Of a stretch of DNA of 7,417 bases, positions 1 to 5,150 are shown piece after piece. The DNA is from CAUYUA01 sp963575675 (GTDB lineage Bacteria > Pseudomonadota > Alphaproteobacteria > Azospirillales > Azospirillaceae): the NCBI GenBank assembly GCA_963575675.1, contig CAUYUA010000025.1, forward strand, positions 1 to 7,417. The letters run 5' to 3'. The notes under the pieces were generated by a model that was not told the DNA's origin, did no database searches, and saw only the letters and a list, made by a program, of their open reading frames with translations. How positions within the stretch are numbered: position 1 is the stretch's first letter; the number at the start of each line of letters is the position of its first letter. The translations under genes were made by a program, and so were the position numbers.

Positions 1-595
1 TGATATCCGCCTGGTCTGCGCTTCGTCGCATGGCGGTTTTTTGTGCGGCAAAGTCCGCCTGTTGCTTGTCGAACGCGGCTTTCTCGGCCAGAAAGGCTTC
101 GTAAGAAGGATCGTTGATTTGCGCGGACATGGTCACGATTTGGCCTCCATTGGGCGTAAAGGAAAACGAGAAGATTTCGGAATCGTCGCCGCTGGTAAAC
201 GAGACGGGTTTCAATCCTCTGACGGCTGGGGCGGCGGCTCCGAGAAAACCGATGTGGCGAAGGTAAAAACCTTCCGGTTTCGGATTGTTTCGGGCTTTGG
301 GAGTAAAGAAAGAGCCGGAAACTTTGCGATATCGACCGGCTTTGACGATTTCGGCGAAGGCCGGATCGACTTGTCGCGGGGTTGCGCGAAGCACGCCGTC
401 CGAGTAACTCAGGCGCTCGACCCAACCATAAGCCGGGTTATTGACTTCGGGATGACCGACGACAAGCGGCGCGTCGAAAGTATCCGGATTATAATTTGCG
501 GCGCAAAGGGCAAGGTCTTTTTCGGTGAAGGTGGTTTCTTGGCCGTTTGACGCTGTATAGGTTCCTGTTTTGATGACTTCGATTTGTTGGCTCAT
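1..595 (-). CDS. Phage capsid maturation protease/scaffold, Mu gpI-like (partial, N-terminal 198 residues)
   Basis: The reading frame is open from an ATG at 595 to the left edge, so the C-terminus lies outside the window. The N-terminal ~135 residues resemble the Mu-like prophage I protease family: VVGHPE (about 45-50), AYGWVERL (55-62), QVDPAFAEIVKAGRYRKVSG (75-94) and GFYLRHIGFLGAAAPAVRGL (109-128). From about residue 155 the chain becomes Ala/Gln/Lys-rich and helical (EAFLAEKAAFDKQQADFAAQ), as in the scaffold half of protease-scaffold fusions. In such fusions the scaffold directs prohead assembly and the protease then cleaves it. H48 and a serine of RKVSGSF (S93 or S95) are possible catalytic residues by analogy only. 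The start lies 12 nt after the major capsid stop, preceded by a weak purine-rich site (GAGAA), so both genes are probably in one transcript. The family call is from motif memory; the protease assignment is fairly sure, the catalytic residues are not. Confidence 0.7.
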   Translation of the reverse strand, partial: MSQQIEVIKTGTYTASNGQETTFTEKDLALCAANYNPDTFDAPLVVGHPEVNNPAYGWVERLSYSDGVLRATPRQVDPAFAEIVKAGRYRKVSGSFFTPKARNNPKPEGFYLRHIGFLGAAAPAVRGLKPVSFTSGDDSEIFSFSFTPNGGQIVTMSAQINDPSYEAFLAEKAAFDKQQADFAAQKTAMRRSADQADI

Positions 596-607
596 GTTTT
601 TGTTCTC

Positions 608-1525
608 TTAGGCTGGATTTTGAATGAGGAAACCGGCGGAAATTCCGGTCAGAACTGGAATGCGTCGGTATGTCACGCCACAGACCCAACTTCTTTTATT
701 ATGGTCAAAAATAGGCTTATGAACAAAGGGATGATCTTTGTAATAGTAAGTATAACCAAAGCTTGGTTGTTCGACGCCGATAGTTACTCCTTGCGTGGGT
801 ATTGGAGAATACGAGAGAATAACGTTATTTCCCCAGACATCGACAAAATCATCTTTGTCGTCTGCGTAAACTGCTTCTCCGATAACGACCTTTTCAAGAC
901 GCAATAGAGATGCAACGATATCCGTTGTTATGACCGGACTTGATTGTTTAAAACGATCAATAACCGATACATTCTCTTCGAATGCGGCAAAGGCGCTTGC
1001 AGAGAACATCGCGACATTCGGCCGAATTCCGATTGACCGACGCACAACTTCGATGCTGTCTCGCAATTGAACGATTGGTTTTGAGGCTGGATCGCTCCAT
1101 TTGTCAGAACCGCTCACAGAGGTCTTGTGATCGGAGTTGTAGGCGTAAGGGTCAGTTGCAATTTCCGCTTGCTCAATCTCCAAAGCAAGCGTCATAGAAG
1201 ACATTACAATGTTTGTGCCTCGCAATAGGGTATCCACTTTAATATGCGTACAATCAATTTCAAATTCTTCTGGAATAGACACATCCAATGCATGATCAAT
1301 CAACTGATAAGACTTACCGAACATTCCGAATTCAATTTTCTTAACATCTGATCCAGGAGCATGACGAGAGTTATAGCGTCGGAATGCTTCTTTTCCGAAC
1401 TCGATGACCTTTCCTTGACTTGTTGGAACCGGAGCCAAAGGAAATAAAGTTGATCCGACGTGGTTCGATTGAACGTATCCTCTTGCATATTGGGATAACG
1501 TCGGGTCTACGACGCGATTAACCAT
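608..1525 (-). CDS. Phage major capsid protein (HK97-fold type, 305 aa)
   Basis: The product would be the main shell subunit of a phage head. The N-terminus VDPTLSQYARGYVQSNHVGS (6-25), then TLFPLAPVP (26-34), GKVIEFGKEAFRRYNSRHAP (38-57) and a gly/aromatic C-terminus (GVTIGVEQPSFGYTYYY, 246-262) are typical of a widespread tailed-phage major capsid family whose gene usually sits near a protease and a cement protein. Length fits. The frame could begin upstream at 1600, but the ATG at 1525 is preferred. It shares its A with the TGA of the upstream activator gene (TGATG), has AAGGA nine bases upstream, and begins where family similarity begins. The protease gene follows after 12 nt. Base composition looks more AT-rich than trfA or the cement gene, hinting at a different origin. 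The capsid call is strong; the subfamily is uncertain. Confidence 0.85.
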   Translation of the reverse strand: MVNRVVDPTLSQYARGYVQSNHVGSTLFPLAPVPTSQGKVIEFGKEAFRRYNSRHAPGSDVKKIEFGMFGKSYQLIDHALDVSIPEEFEIDCTHIKVDTLLRGTNIVMSSMTLALEIEQAEIATDPYAYNSDHKTSVSGSDKWSDPASKPIVQLRDSIEVVRRSIGIRPNVAMFSASAFAAFEENVSVIDRFKQSSPVITTDIVASLLRLEKVVIGEAVYADDKDDFVDVWGNNVILSYSPIPTQGVTIGVEQPSFGYTYYYKDHPFVHKPIFDHNKRSWVCGVTYRRIPVLTGISAGFLIQNPA

Positions 1526-1929
1526 CAAATTGCATCCTTCTGGCTGGCTATCGCCTTTTTCTCCATGGCGCGCAATCGAAACACATAGGTTACATGACAA
1601 CCCGCGCGGCGTGCGGTTTCGCTTGCTCCAGTTTTACTTTCTAAAATAATCTTTTTGACTCCCAAACGACGACTACATAAAGGAATGCAAATAGTTTTTC
1701 CACCATGAGTGTTTGACAAGAAATTGACGGCGTCGACGCCAATAACCTTCGCCAGTTTTGATTTATTCACATTTTCCTTTTTAGGAACTCTTACTTTAAT
1801 TCCTCCACGTTCCGTCACGAGCTTTCGCGCCATTTCTTTGTGACCTGCACGGCACATTTCTGCAATCGCGCCAACAGGATAAAAAGAAACGCCATTTTCT
1901 TGAAGTGGTTCGGAATACGCTTTTCTCAT
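1525..1929 (-). CDS. Mor/C-like phage transcription activator (134 aa)
   Basis: Mor and C of phage Mu activate middle and late transcription by binding near the -35 region. This protein carries two copies of the GG-x-IP-type strand motif seen in many Mor-family proteins: RGGIKVRVPK (41-50) and HGGKTICIPL (75-84), separated by LAKVIGVDAVNFL (59-71). A C-terminal helix-turn-helix-like stretch follows: KKIILESKTGASETARRAG (92-110), then HVTYVFRLR (112-120). The last part aligns by eye with the Mor C-terminus, where a Gly-Ser helix leads into a Y-x-x-R/I-R-R end. AGGAAGG lies just before the ATG at 1929, and a good promoter lies about 75 bp upstream. The gene overlaps the capsid gene by one base, so the two are probably translationally coupled. 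It is likely a late-gene activator of the head operon, possibly autoregulatory. Another HTH regulator family remains possible. Confidence 0.62.
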   Translation of the reverse strand: MRKAYSEPLQENGVSFYPVGAIAEMCRAGHKEMARKLVTERGGIKVRVPKKENVNKSKLAKVIGVDAVNFLSNTHGGKTICIPLCSRRLGVKKIILESKTGASETARRAGCHVTYVFRLRAMEKKAIASQKDAI

Positions 1930-1940
1930 AATCCTTCCTC
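1930..1940 (-). promoter_or_regulatory. Strong ribosome binding site of the Mor-like gene
   Basis: On the minus strand GAGGAAGGATT directly precedes ATG at 1929. The AGGAAGG core matches the 16S anti-Shine-Dalgarno sequence with short spacing. It supports 1929 as the start and suggests efficient translation of the first gene of the operon. Confidence 0.6.
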
Positions 1941-2001
1941 ATTCGTTTTTCATGAGAGATCGATATCTTCGTAGTAAGTTAGAGACATGAAACCATTTCC
2001 G

Positions 2002-2031
2002 ACAATATGCATAGATTAATTCACAAGTCAA
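2002..2031 (-). promoter_or_regulatory. Predicted sigma70-type promoter for the activator-capsid operon
   Basis: Read on the minus strand there is TTGACT (2031-2026), an 18-bp AT-rich spacer, then TATTGT (2007-2002), about 75 bp before the activator start at 1929. The -35 is 5/6 to consensus and the -10 only 4/6, so the promoter may need help from an activator. The 31-bp repeat array begins about 33 bp upstream of the -35. Predicted by eye; no transcription start is known. Confidence 0.5.
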
Positions 2032-2063
2032 TGCCGAGCTGTCTACCATTTTTCAGAAAAATT

Positions 2064-2248
2064 ATCAGATAAAGCGCAACACTAATTTTTGCAGTTTTTT
2101 AAAAACGCTATTCTAGATTCTGCCGTTTTTTAAAAACGCTATTCTAGATTCTGCCGTTTTTTAAAAACGCTATTCTAGATTCTGCCGTTTTTCTAAAACA
2201 CTACACCGCCTTTTGCCGTGCTTCTAAAACACTACGACAGCTTTGCCG
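2064..2248. repeat. Tandem 31-bp repeat array with palindromic T6A5 core
   Basis: Three perfect 31-bp copies lie at 2095-2125, 2126-2156 and 2157-2187. They are followed by diverged copies at 2188-2218 and 2219-2248 (30 bp), and a weak copy precedes them at 2064-2094. Each perfect unit contains TTTTTTAAAAACGC and a TCTAGA hexamer and ends in TGCCG. Across the two internal junctions (2126, 2157) this gives a hyphenated palindrome, CGTTTTT-T-AAAAACG. The 31-bp period is about three helical turns, so bound proteins would sit on one DNA face. The array lies between two divergent genes, immediately upstream of the activator-capsid promoter. Candidate roles are operator/enhancer sites for the Mor-like activator, or a centromere-like partition site. 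No Par genes are visible. The repeats are certain; the role is inferred. Confidence 0.9.
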
Positions 2249-2442
2249 TAACCAATAACCATTTGTTTTTTCTGAAATTTAACCTGAAACTTTCCATCTT
2301 CCATTTCGGAGTTCGGTCAGAGTTCGGCCTATCCAGCATCCGAGTTTGAAGGGTTTTGGCTTGGATCATTTCCGGCGAGAGATTGCGGGTTAACAGCGTT
2401 TGCGCCATGATTGAGGCGTCCTCACCGCAAAGGAGCCCTTCC
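2249..2442. other. Leader region upstream of the plus-strand coiled-coil gene
   Basis: Noncoding stretch between the 31-bp array and the start at 2443. I see no convincing -35/-10 pair. Its main recognisable signal is AAGGAG (2430-2435) before the ATG at 2443. Small repeats of AGTTCGG occur near 2310-2327. Confidence 0.5.
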
Positions 2443-2901
2443 ATGGCCGTCGTCGCATTCGACACTTTGAAGCTCGCCGACAGGCTGCAATCGGGCGGAT
2501 TCACGGCAGAGCAGGCGCGAACGGCTGCTCTGGCCTTCGCCGACGCCATGAGCGGTTCGGAGTTGGCCACCAAAAGCGATTTGAACGCCGTCAAATCCGA
2601 ACTAAAGGCCGATATTGCAGAAGTTCGGAATGAGTTGCAGGCGACAAAATCCGACGTTGCTTTGCTTTCGGCAAAGATGGATCAACAGAATTCGGCTCTA
2701 TTGGCGCGAATGGACCAACAGAACTCGGCTCATATTGAGCGTTTGGAGTGGAATTTCTCGGCGTTGAGCGAACAGATCAAACGGAGTTCGGCGGAAACCG
2801 ACGCCAAAATGATGCGTTTGATTGTCCGAACCGGGGTTGCGTCGGTTCTGGCCATTGTCGGAATGGTTATCGCTTTGGCTCGGTATATGCCGCTCAAATG
2901 A
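2443..2901 (+). CDS. CCDC90/DUF1640-like coiled-coil protein with C-terminal membrane anchor (152 aa)
   Basis: Function unknown. The N-terminus FDTLKLADRLQSGGFTAEQA (6-25), followed by LATKSDLNAVKSELKADIAE (41-60), is typical of the CCDC90/DUF1640 family found in many proteobacteria and mobile elements and distantly related to mitochondrial MCUR1/CCDC90 proteins. A long predicted coiled coil spans about 41-122 and contains a short internal duplication (KMDQQNSALLARMDQQNSAH). Residues ~127-147 form one hydrophobic segment (VRTGVASVLAIVGMVIALA), so it is probably a tail-anchored inner-membrane protein with its coiled coil in the cytoplasm. The frame extends upstream to 2356, but the start at 2443 is chosen because AAGGAG lies seven bases before it and family similarity begins there. 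It is the only plus-strand gene, divergent from the head operon. Confidence 0.75.
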   Translation: MAVVAFDTLKLADRLQSGGFTAEQARTAALAFADAMSGSELATKSDLNAVKSELKADIAEVRNELQATKSDVALLSAKMDQQNSALLARMDQQNSAHIERLEWNFSALSEQIKRSSAETDAKMMRLIVRTGVASVLAIVGMVIALARYMPLK

Positions 2902-2925
2902 AGGCCGAAGGCGAGGCCTTTGGTT
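2901..2925 (+). terminator. Possible weak terminator hairpin after the coiled-coil gene
   Basis: AAGGCC (2901-2906) pairs with GGCCTT (2915-2920) across an 8-base loop, followed by a short T-containing tail (TGGTTT). The stem begins at the last base of the stop codon. The tail is poor, so this may just be a hairpin. Confidence 0.3.
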
Positions 2926-2987
2926 TAACGGTTCAAGCTGATATTCAAGCCAGCGCCGCATTGAGTGGCCGAGAAACCGCGCGTTGA

Positions 2988-3236
2988 GTTGGTCGGCGGC
3001 GCGGATCGGCGCGCTTGCGGCTTTCCTTGTATAATATTTTGATATTTTTTGTTTGAAAGAAATCCTAACGGGCAACTTCGCTGATTTTTCGGGAAAAACC
3101 GCGTTCCTGGGGTTGAAGTTCATATTATACTATAAACTCGTTGATTTAATTGAACTCTGTATTTTCCATAATGACAATTCGACGACCACAGTGTGTTATG
3201 ACGGCCCAAAAGGCCCTTTTAAATTCAAAAAAGCAA
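2988..3236. other. Gene-free stretch, AT-rich in part
   Basis: No ORF here has a good start, codon pattern or recognisable product. The frame at 3053-3259 needs a TTG start and shows no family. The stretch has AT-rich patches (3028-3055, 3120-3150) and a small GGCC-x5-GGCC hairpin near 3203-3216 followed by CTTTT. I see no promoter I would defend. Confidence 0.5.
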
Positions 3237-3293
3237 TATCCCTCAACATCCAGACCTAATCCCACAATATCCCGGCTTATCCCGACATATCCC
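3237..3293. repeat. Helically phased TATCCC array (about 10-bp period)
   Basis: TATCCC or a one-base variant occurs with starts at 3237, 3247 (CATCCA), 3258 (AATCCC), 3268, 3278 and 3288, a spacing of 10, 11, 10, 10 and 10 bases. The last copies read ATATCCCG, which shares TATCCCG with the core of the origin iterons (TCGTATCCCGAATG). The motif therefore repeats on one helical face. It may be an accessory binding array for the initiator; that is inference. Confidence 0.7.
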
Positions 3294-3382
3294 GCTCTTC
3301 TTATGCGATTTCTCTCGGTTTTCAGCCGTTTTCAAGCCTTTTTTCACTGCAAACCCAAATCCGAGACGCACAAACCCGAATG

Positions 3383-3435
3383 AACGCAAAATTAATACGT
3401 TAATAAATAAATTATCCAATTAATACAGGGATAAA
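3383..3435. other. AT-rich segment with a near DnaA box
   Basis: Very AT-rich run (ATTAATACGTTAATAAATAA and onward) containing TTATCCAAT (3412-3420), which matches 7 of 9 DnaA-box positions. CCCGAATGA at 3375-3383 resembles the end of an iteron. It could be a helper unwinding region, but the main origin signals are at 4720-5172. Confidence 0.35.
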
Positions 3436-3441
3436 ACAGAT

Positions 3442-3544
3442 TTATTGCGCGATGCAGCACGGATTTTGAACCGTATTTTTCGCAGATTATTGTGCGGCGC
3501 AATAAGTCTCCAGTGTGCGTTGCGAAAGGAAATAGGCGCACAAT
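3442..3544. repeat. Cluster of TTATTGYGC motifs, two of them forming an inverted repeat
   Basis: TTATTGCGC is at 3442-3450. TTATTGTGC (3487-3495) and GCGCAATAA (3497-3505) form a near-perfect hyphenated palindrome with 9-bp arms, and GCGCACAAT (3536-3544) is a further inverted partial copy. Four related half-sites within about 100 bp look like an operator cluster, but no cognate regulator can be named. Confidence 0.5.
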
Positions 3545-3624
3545 CCCATGACTCCCACGTTAAGCGCGAATGAATGATACGATCGCACCGTTCTTCGCCG
3601 CGTGGTTTGTTTACGGAATGCGCC

Positions 3625-3638
3625 CATTCAGGATACGA
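3625..3638 (-). repeat. Isolated inverted iteron core
   Basis: CATTCAGGATACGA is the reverse complement of the iteron core TCGTATCCCGAATG with one mismatch. It sits at the start of the first copy of the compound repeat, over 1.1 kb from the main array. Confidence 0.55.
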
Positions 3639-3695
3639 CACAGGGCAAAGCGCTTCAAAGGCGCATCGACGGAAAGGCCGTTTTTCTGGCCGTGG
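3631..3695 (+). repeat. 65-bp direct repeat, copy 1
   Basis: By eye identical to 4417-4481. It begins GGATACGACACAGGG and ends GGCCGTTTTTCTGGCCGTGG. It contains the hairpin-like GGCC-x8-GGCC and a GCGC-x7-GCGC symmetry. About 42 bp further on is a diverged copy of the start of the 89-bp repeat (3738-3778), so copy 1 is part of a larger compound element. Confidence 0.85.
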
Positions 3696-3881
3696 GCGCG
3701 GCGAAACGATTTTGACAAACAACAACCCGCAAAAACCCGCTTCAGAAGTGATCCAACGGCCTTAAAGCCGTCCATACCCCAATTTATATTCACCCCCTTT
3801 ACCTTTCCACATGCACACTCAATCGCCTGTATTTATCGCGGATGGTGAGGGGAGATGCGGGGCATAGCTCCGCCTTTTACG

Positions 3882-3923
3882 GCGAAGCTTGCTTACTTAA
3901 TCGCGAAGCTTGCTTACTTAATC
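3882..3923 (+). repeat. Two tandem 21-bp repeats
   Basis: Units at 3882-3902 and 3903-3923 are identical, each with core GCGAAGCTTGCTTACTTAAT and containing an AAGCTT palindrome. Function unknown; it may be a recent slippage duplication or a two-site operator. Confidence 0.8.
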
Positions 3924-3928
3924 ATCGC

Positions 3929-4096
3929 GGACGGAGCCGGGTCGACGACGTAAGCACAGCCGAACGAACAGGGCCCAGCTTGGGCAGGCCGGGGTCACGC
4001 TGTCGGCCTTTATCCTTGCTCACAGTGACGCAGGAAACTCCACTCTCGTTCGGCGAAGTGGAGCCCTTCCGGGGCGGGTGCGGACGGAGCCCGGTC
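3929..4096. other. GC-rich structured segment bounded by a 15-bp direct repeat, no gene
   Basis: GGACGGAGCCGGGTC (3929-3943) recurs with one change at 4082-4096. Between them are a perfect hairpin, CTCCACT (4038-4044) with AGTGGAG (4057-4063) and a 12-base loop, and a bulged pairing between the GTCACGCTGT and CACAGTGAC regions (3991-4030). Short frames exist on both strands but none has a credible start or family. The segment could encode a structured RNA or be a remnant of an inserted element. I do not recognise it. Confidence 0.4.
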
Positions 4097-4223
4097 CTGA
4101 GTTGATCGAAATCACGGAGTAAACCGACCAACATCTTAATGCCTGCCCGGCGACCTCAGATGATTCAACATGCTGGGAATGACGCCACCCAATTGAATGG
4201 GCCTCGATGGGCTATGTTTTGCG

Positions 4224-4238
4224 GCGCTACAGTAGCGC
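4224..4238. repeat. Perfect palindrome GCGCTAC-A-GTAGCGC
   Basis: Seven-base arms flank a single central A. It looks like a dimeric protein-binding site, or a cruciform, in otherwise gene-free DNA. No partner protein can be assigned. Confidence 0.55.
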
Positions 4239-4278
4239 AAATTCATACGTGGGGAAAAGAACTATCGAAACGGAAACT

Positions 4279-4367
4279 CGCTTCAGAAGCGTTCCTAGCG
4301 CCGTTAAAGCCCATACCGTCCAGCCTTCCCCCCTGGATGCACTACGGTCGTTGAGCTTCCGCCTTCG
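4279..4367 (+). repeat. 89-bp direct repeat, copy 1
   Basis: By eye identical to 4532-4620, with a 253-bp period. It begins with the palindrome CGCTTC-A-GAAGCG and ends CTTCCGCCTTCG. Short frames across it on the minus strand are artefacts of the repeat, not genes. Confidence 0.9.
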
Positions 4368-4374
4368 TGGCAAG

Positions 4375-4424
4375 CATTCGGCATACGACATGCGCCCATT
4401 CGGGCTACGAGCCACGGGATACGA
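4375..4424 (-). repeat. Group of three inverted, degenerate iterons
   Basis: CATTCGGCATACGA (4375-4388) and CATTCGGGCTACGA (4397-4410) each differ by one base from the reverse complement of the iteron core, and their 22-bp spacing equals the main array period. A third, weaker core (GGGATACGA) ends at 4424. All face opposite to the main array about 400 bp away, so they could compete for or bridge TrfA. Confidence 0.6.
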
Positions 4425-4481
4425 CACAGGGCAAAGCGCTTCAAAGGCGCATCGACGGAAAGGCCGTTTTTCTGGCCGTGG
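4417..4481 (+). repeat. 65-bp direct repeat, copy 2
   Basis: Same sequence as 3631-3695. It lies between the two 89-bp repeats and is followed after 50 bp by the second one, the same order as in the first compound copy. This suggests one interspersed element that has multiplied, perhaps also present in the host chromosome. Confidence 0.85.
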
Positions 4482-4531
4482 ATGCGGCAAAAAAGGTTTG
4501 ACTGGGTTTTGATGCTCTCGAAGATAAAACC

Positions 4532-4620
4532 CGCTTCAGAAGCGTTCCTAGCGCCGTTAAAGCCCATACCGTCCAGCCTTCCCCCCTGGATGCACTACGG
4601 TCGTTGAGCTTCCGCCTTCG
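4532..4620 (+). repeat. 89-bp direct repeat, copy 2
   Basis: Second copy of 4279-4367. Recombination between the two would delete 253 bp including the 65-bp repeat and the three inverted iterons. Confidence 0.9.
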
Positions 4621-4771
4621 GAGGTGGGCTTTGGAATTTCCATGCGCTTTGCGCCGGCTCATAATCGCCGCTTCGCGTCGATGGTCGCGCCCTCTTGATT
4701 ATAAATGGATTAGAAGAGGATTAGCGTTTTTTCTCATTGCAGCTAAGCATTTTTTTTTAAAGGTTACACCT

Positions 4772-4780
4772 TGTGGATAA
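4772..4780 (-). promoter_or_regulatory. DnaA box 1 (perfect)
   Basis: TGTGGATAA is the exact reverse complement of the consensus TTATCCACA. It lies between the AT-rich block and the iteron array. Confidence 0.85.
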
Positions 4781-4790
4781 CTTTTATCCC

Positions 4791-4922
4791 CATGCCTCGT
4801 ATCCCGAATGCCCATGCCTCGTATCCCGAATGCCCATGCCTCGTATCCCGAATGCCCATGCCTCGTATCCCGAATGCCCATGCCTCGTATCCCGAATGCC
4901 CATGCCTCGTATCCCGAATGAT
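4791..4922 (+). repeat. Six tandem 22-bp iterons (TrfA binding)
   Basis: Units start at 4791, 4813, 4835, 4857, 4879 and 4901. The first five are identical; the sixth ends in AT instead of CC. The core is TCGTATCCCGAATG. The 22-bp period, two helical turns, equals the iteron spacing of RK2 oriV, although the sequence differs. These are the expected binding sites of the TrfA-family protein encoded at 6211-5174. Confidence 0.92.
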
Positions 4923-4944
4923 CACCAGCTATATTAGGCGTTTC

Positions 4945-4953
4945 TGTGGATAA
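4945..4953 (-). promoter_or_regulatory. DnaA box 2 (perfect)
   Basis: TGTGGATAA, an exact consensus match, 11 bp (one helical turn) before box 3 and in the same orientation. Confidence 0.85.
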
Positions 4954-4955
4954 AA

Positions 4956-4964
4956 TGTGGATAA
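4956..4964 (-). promoter_or_regulatory. DnaA box 3 (perfect)
   Basis: TGTGGATAA again. With box 2 it forms a closely phased pair. Confidence 0.85.
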
Positions 4965-4973
4965 CTGCAAAAG

Positions 4974-4982
4974 TTATCCACA
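4974..4982 (+). promoter_or_regulatory. DnaA box 4 (perfect, inverted)
   Basis: TTATCCACA in the opposite orientation to boxes 1-3, giving a convergent cluster between two iteron groups. Confidence 0.85.
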
Positions 4983-4991
4983 GAAAAACAC

Positions 4992-5079
4992 CATTGTTCG
5001 CATGACGAATGATCGCTAGCCAGATTCCAAACAACCATCGCTCGTATGCCGAATGCCCATCGCTCGTATCCCGAATGAT
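4992..5079 (+). repeat. Second iteron group
   Basis: A degenerate iteron (4992-5013) is followed by a heavily eroded 22-bp slot (5014-5035) and two good iterons (5036-5057 with TCGTATGCCGAATG; 5058-5079 with the perfect core). All keep the 22-bp register. The good units read CATCGCTCG instead of CATGCCTCG at their left end, so they form a subfamily distinct from the main array. Confidence 0.8.
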
Positions 5080-5150
5080 CTTTAAGCAAACAGGAACATA
5101 AGAAGACTAAATAACAAACATAGGCAAAACATGTCCGTGTTGTGGACTTA

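Noticed and set aside
41..550. 169-codon plus-strand frame opposite the protease gene
   Set aside because: Shadow of the minus-strand protease/scaffold gene, whose translation shows clear family motifs. The plus-strand protein is low-complexity Gly/Arg-rich with no family.
1526..1600. Upstream extension of the major capsid frame to 1600
   Set aside because: The added 25 residues lie inside the activator gene, have no capsid similarity, and the ATG at 1525 has a good ribosome binding site and a TGATG overlap.
2698..3123. 141-codon minus-strand frame opposite and beyond the coiled-coil gene
   Set aside because: Mostly antisense to a better-supported gene, Arg/Pro-rich, without a family or a binding site.
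3053..3259. 68-codon plus-strand frame starting with TTG
   Set aside because: No ribosome binding site, no family, and its 3' end runs into the 10-bp repeat array.
4010..4022. IncP-type oriT nic site (TTATCCTTGC resembles YATCCTGY)
   Set aside because: Only a partial match, no flanking inverted repeat of the expected type, and no relaxase gene in the window.
3842..4134. Frames on both strands (87 and 70 codons) in the GC-rich segment
   Set aside because: Overlapping frames on opposite strands in structured, repeat-bounded DNA, with no start signals or coherent protein features.
4207..4662. Several overlapping 70-100 codon frames across the 65- and 89-bp repeats
   Set aside because: They arise because the same repeat is read in several frames; the encoded peptides are repetitive and have no binding sites.
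4699..5034. 111-codon minus-strand frame with a repeated GYEAWAFGIRGMGI-type peptide
   Set aside because: The peptide repeat is the translation of the 22-bp iterons; the DNA is an origin, not a gene.
4791..5079. CRISPR array
   Set aside because: The repeats are directly adjacent with no unique spacers, include DnaA boxes and lie beside trfA, which identifies them as iterons.
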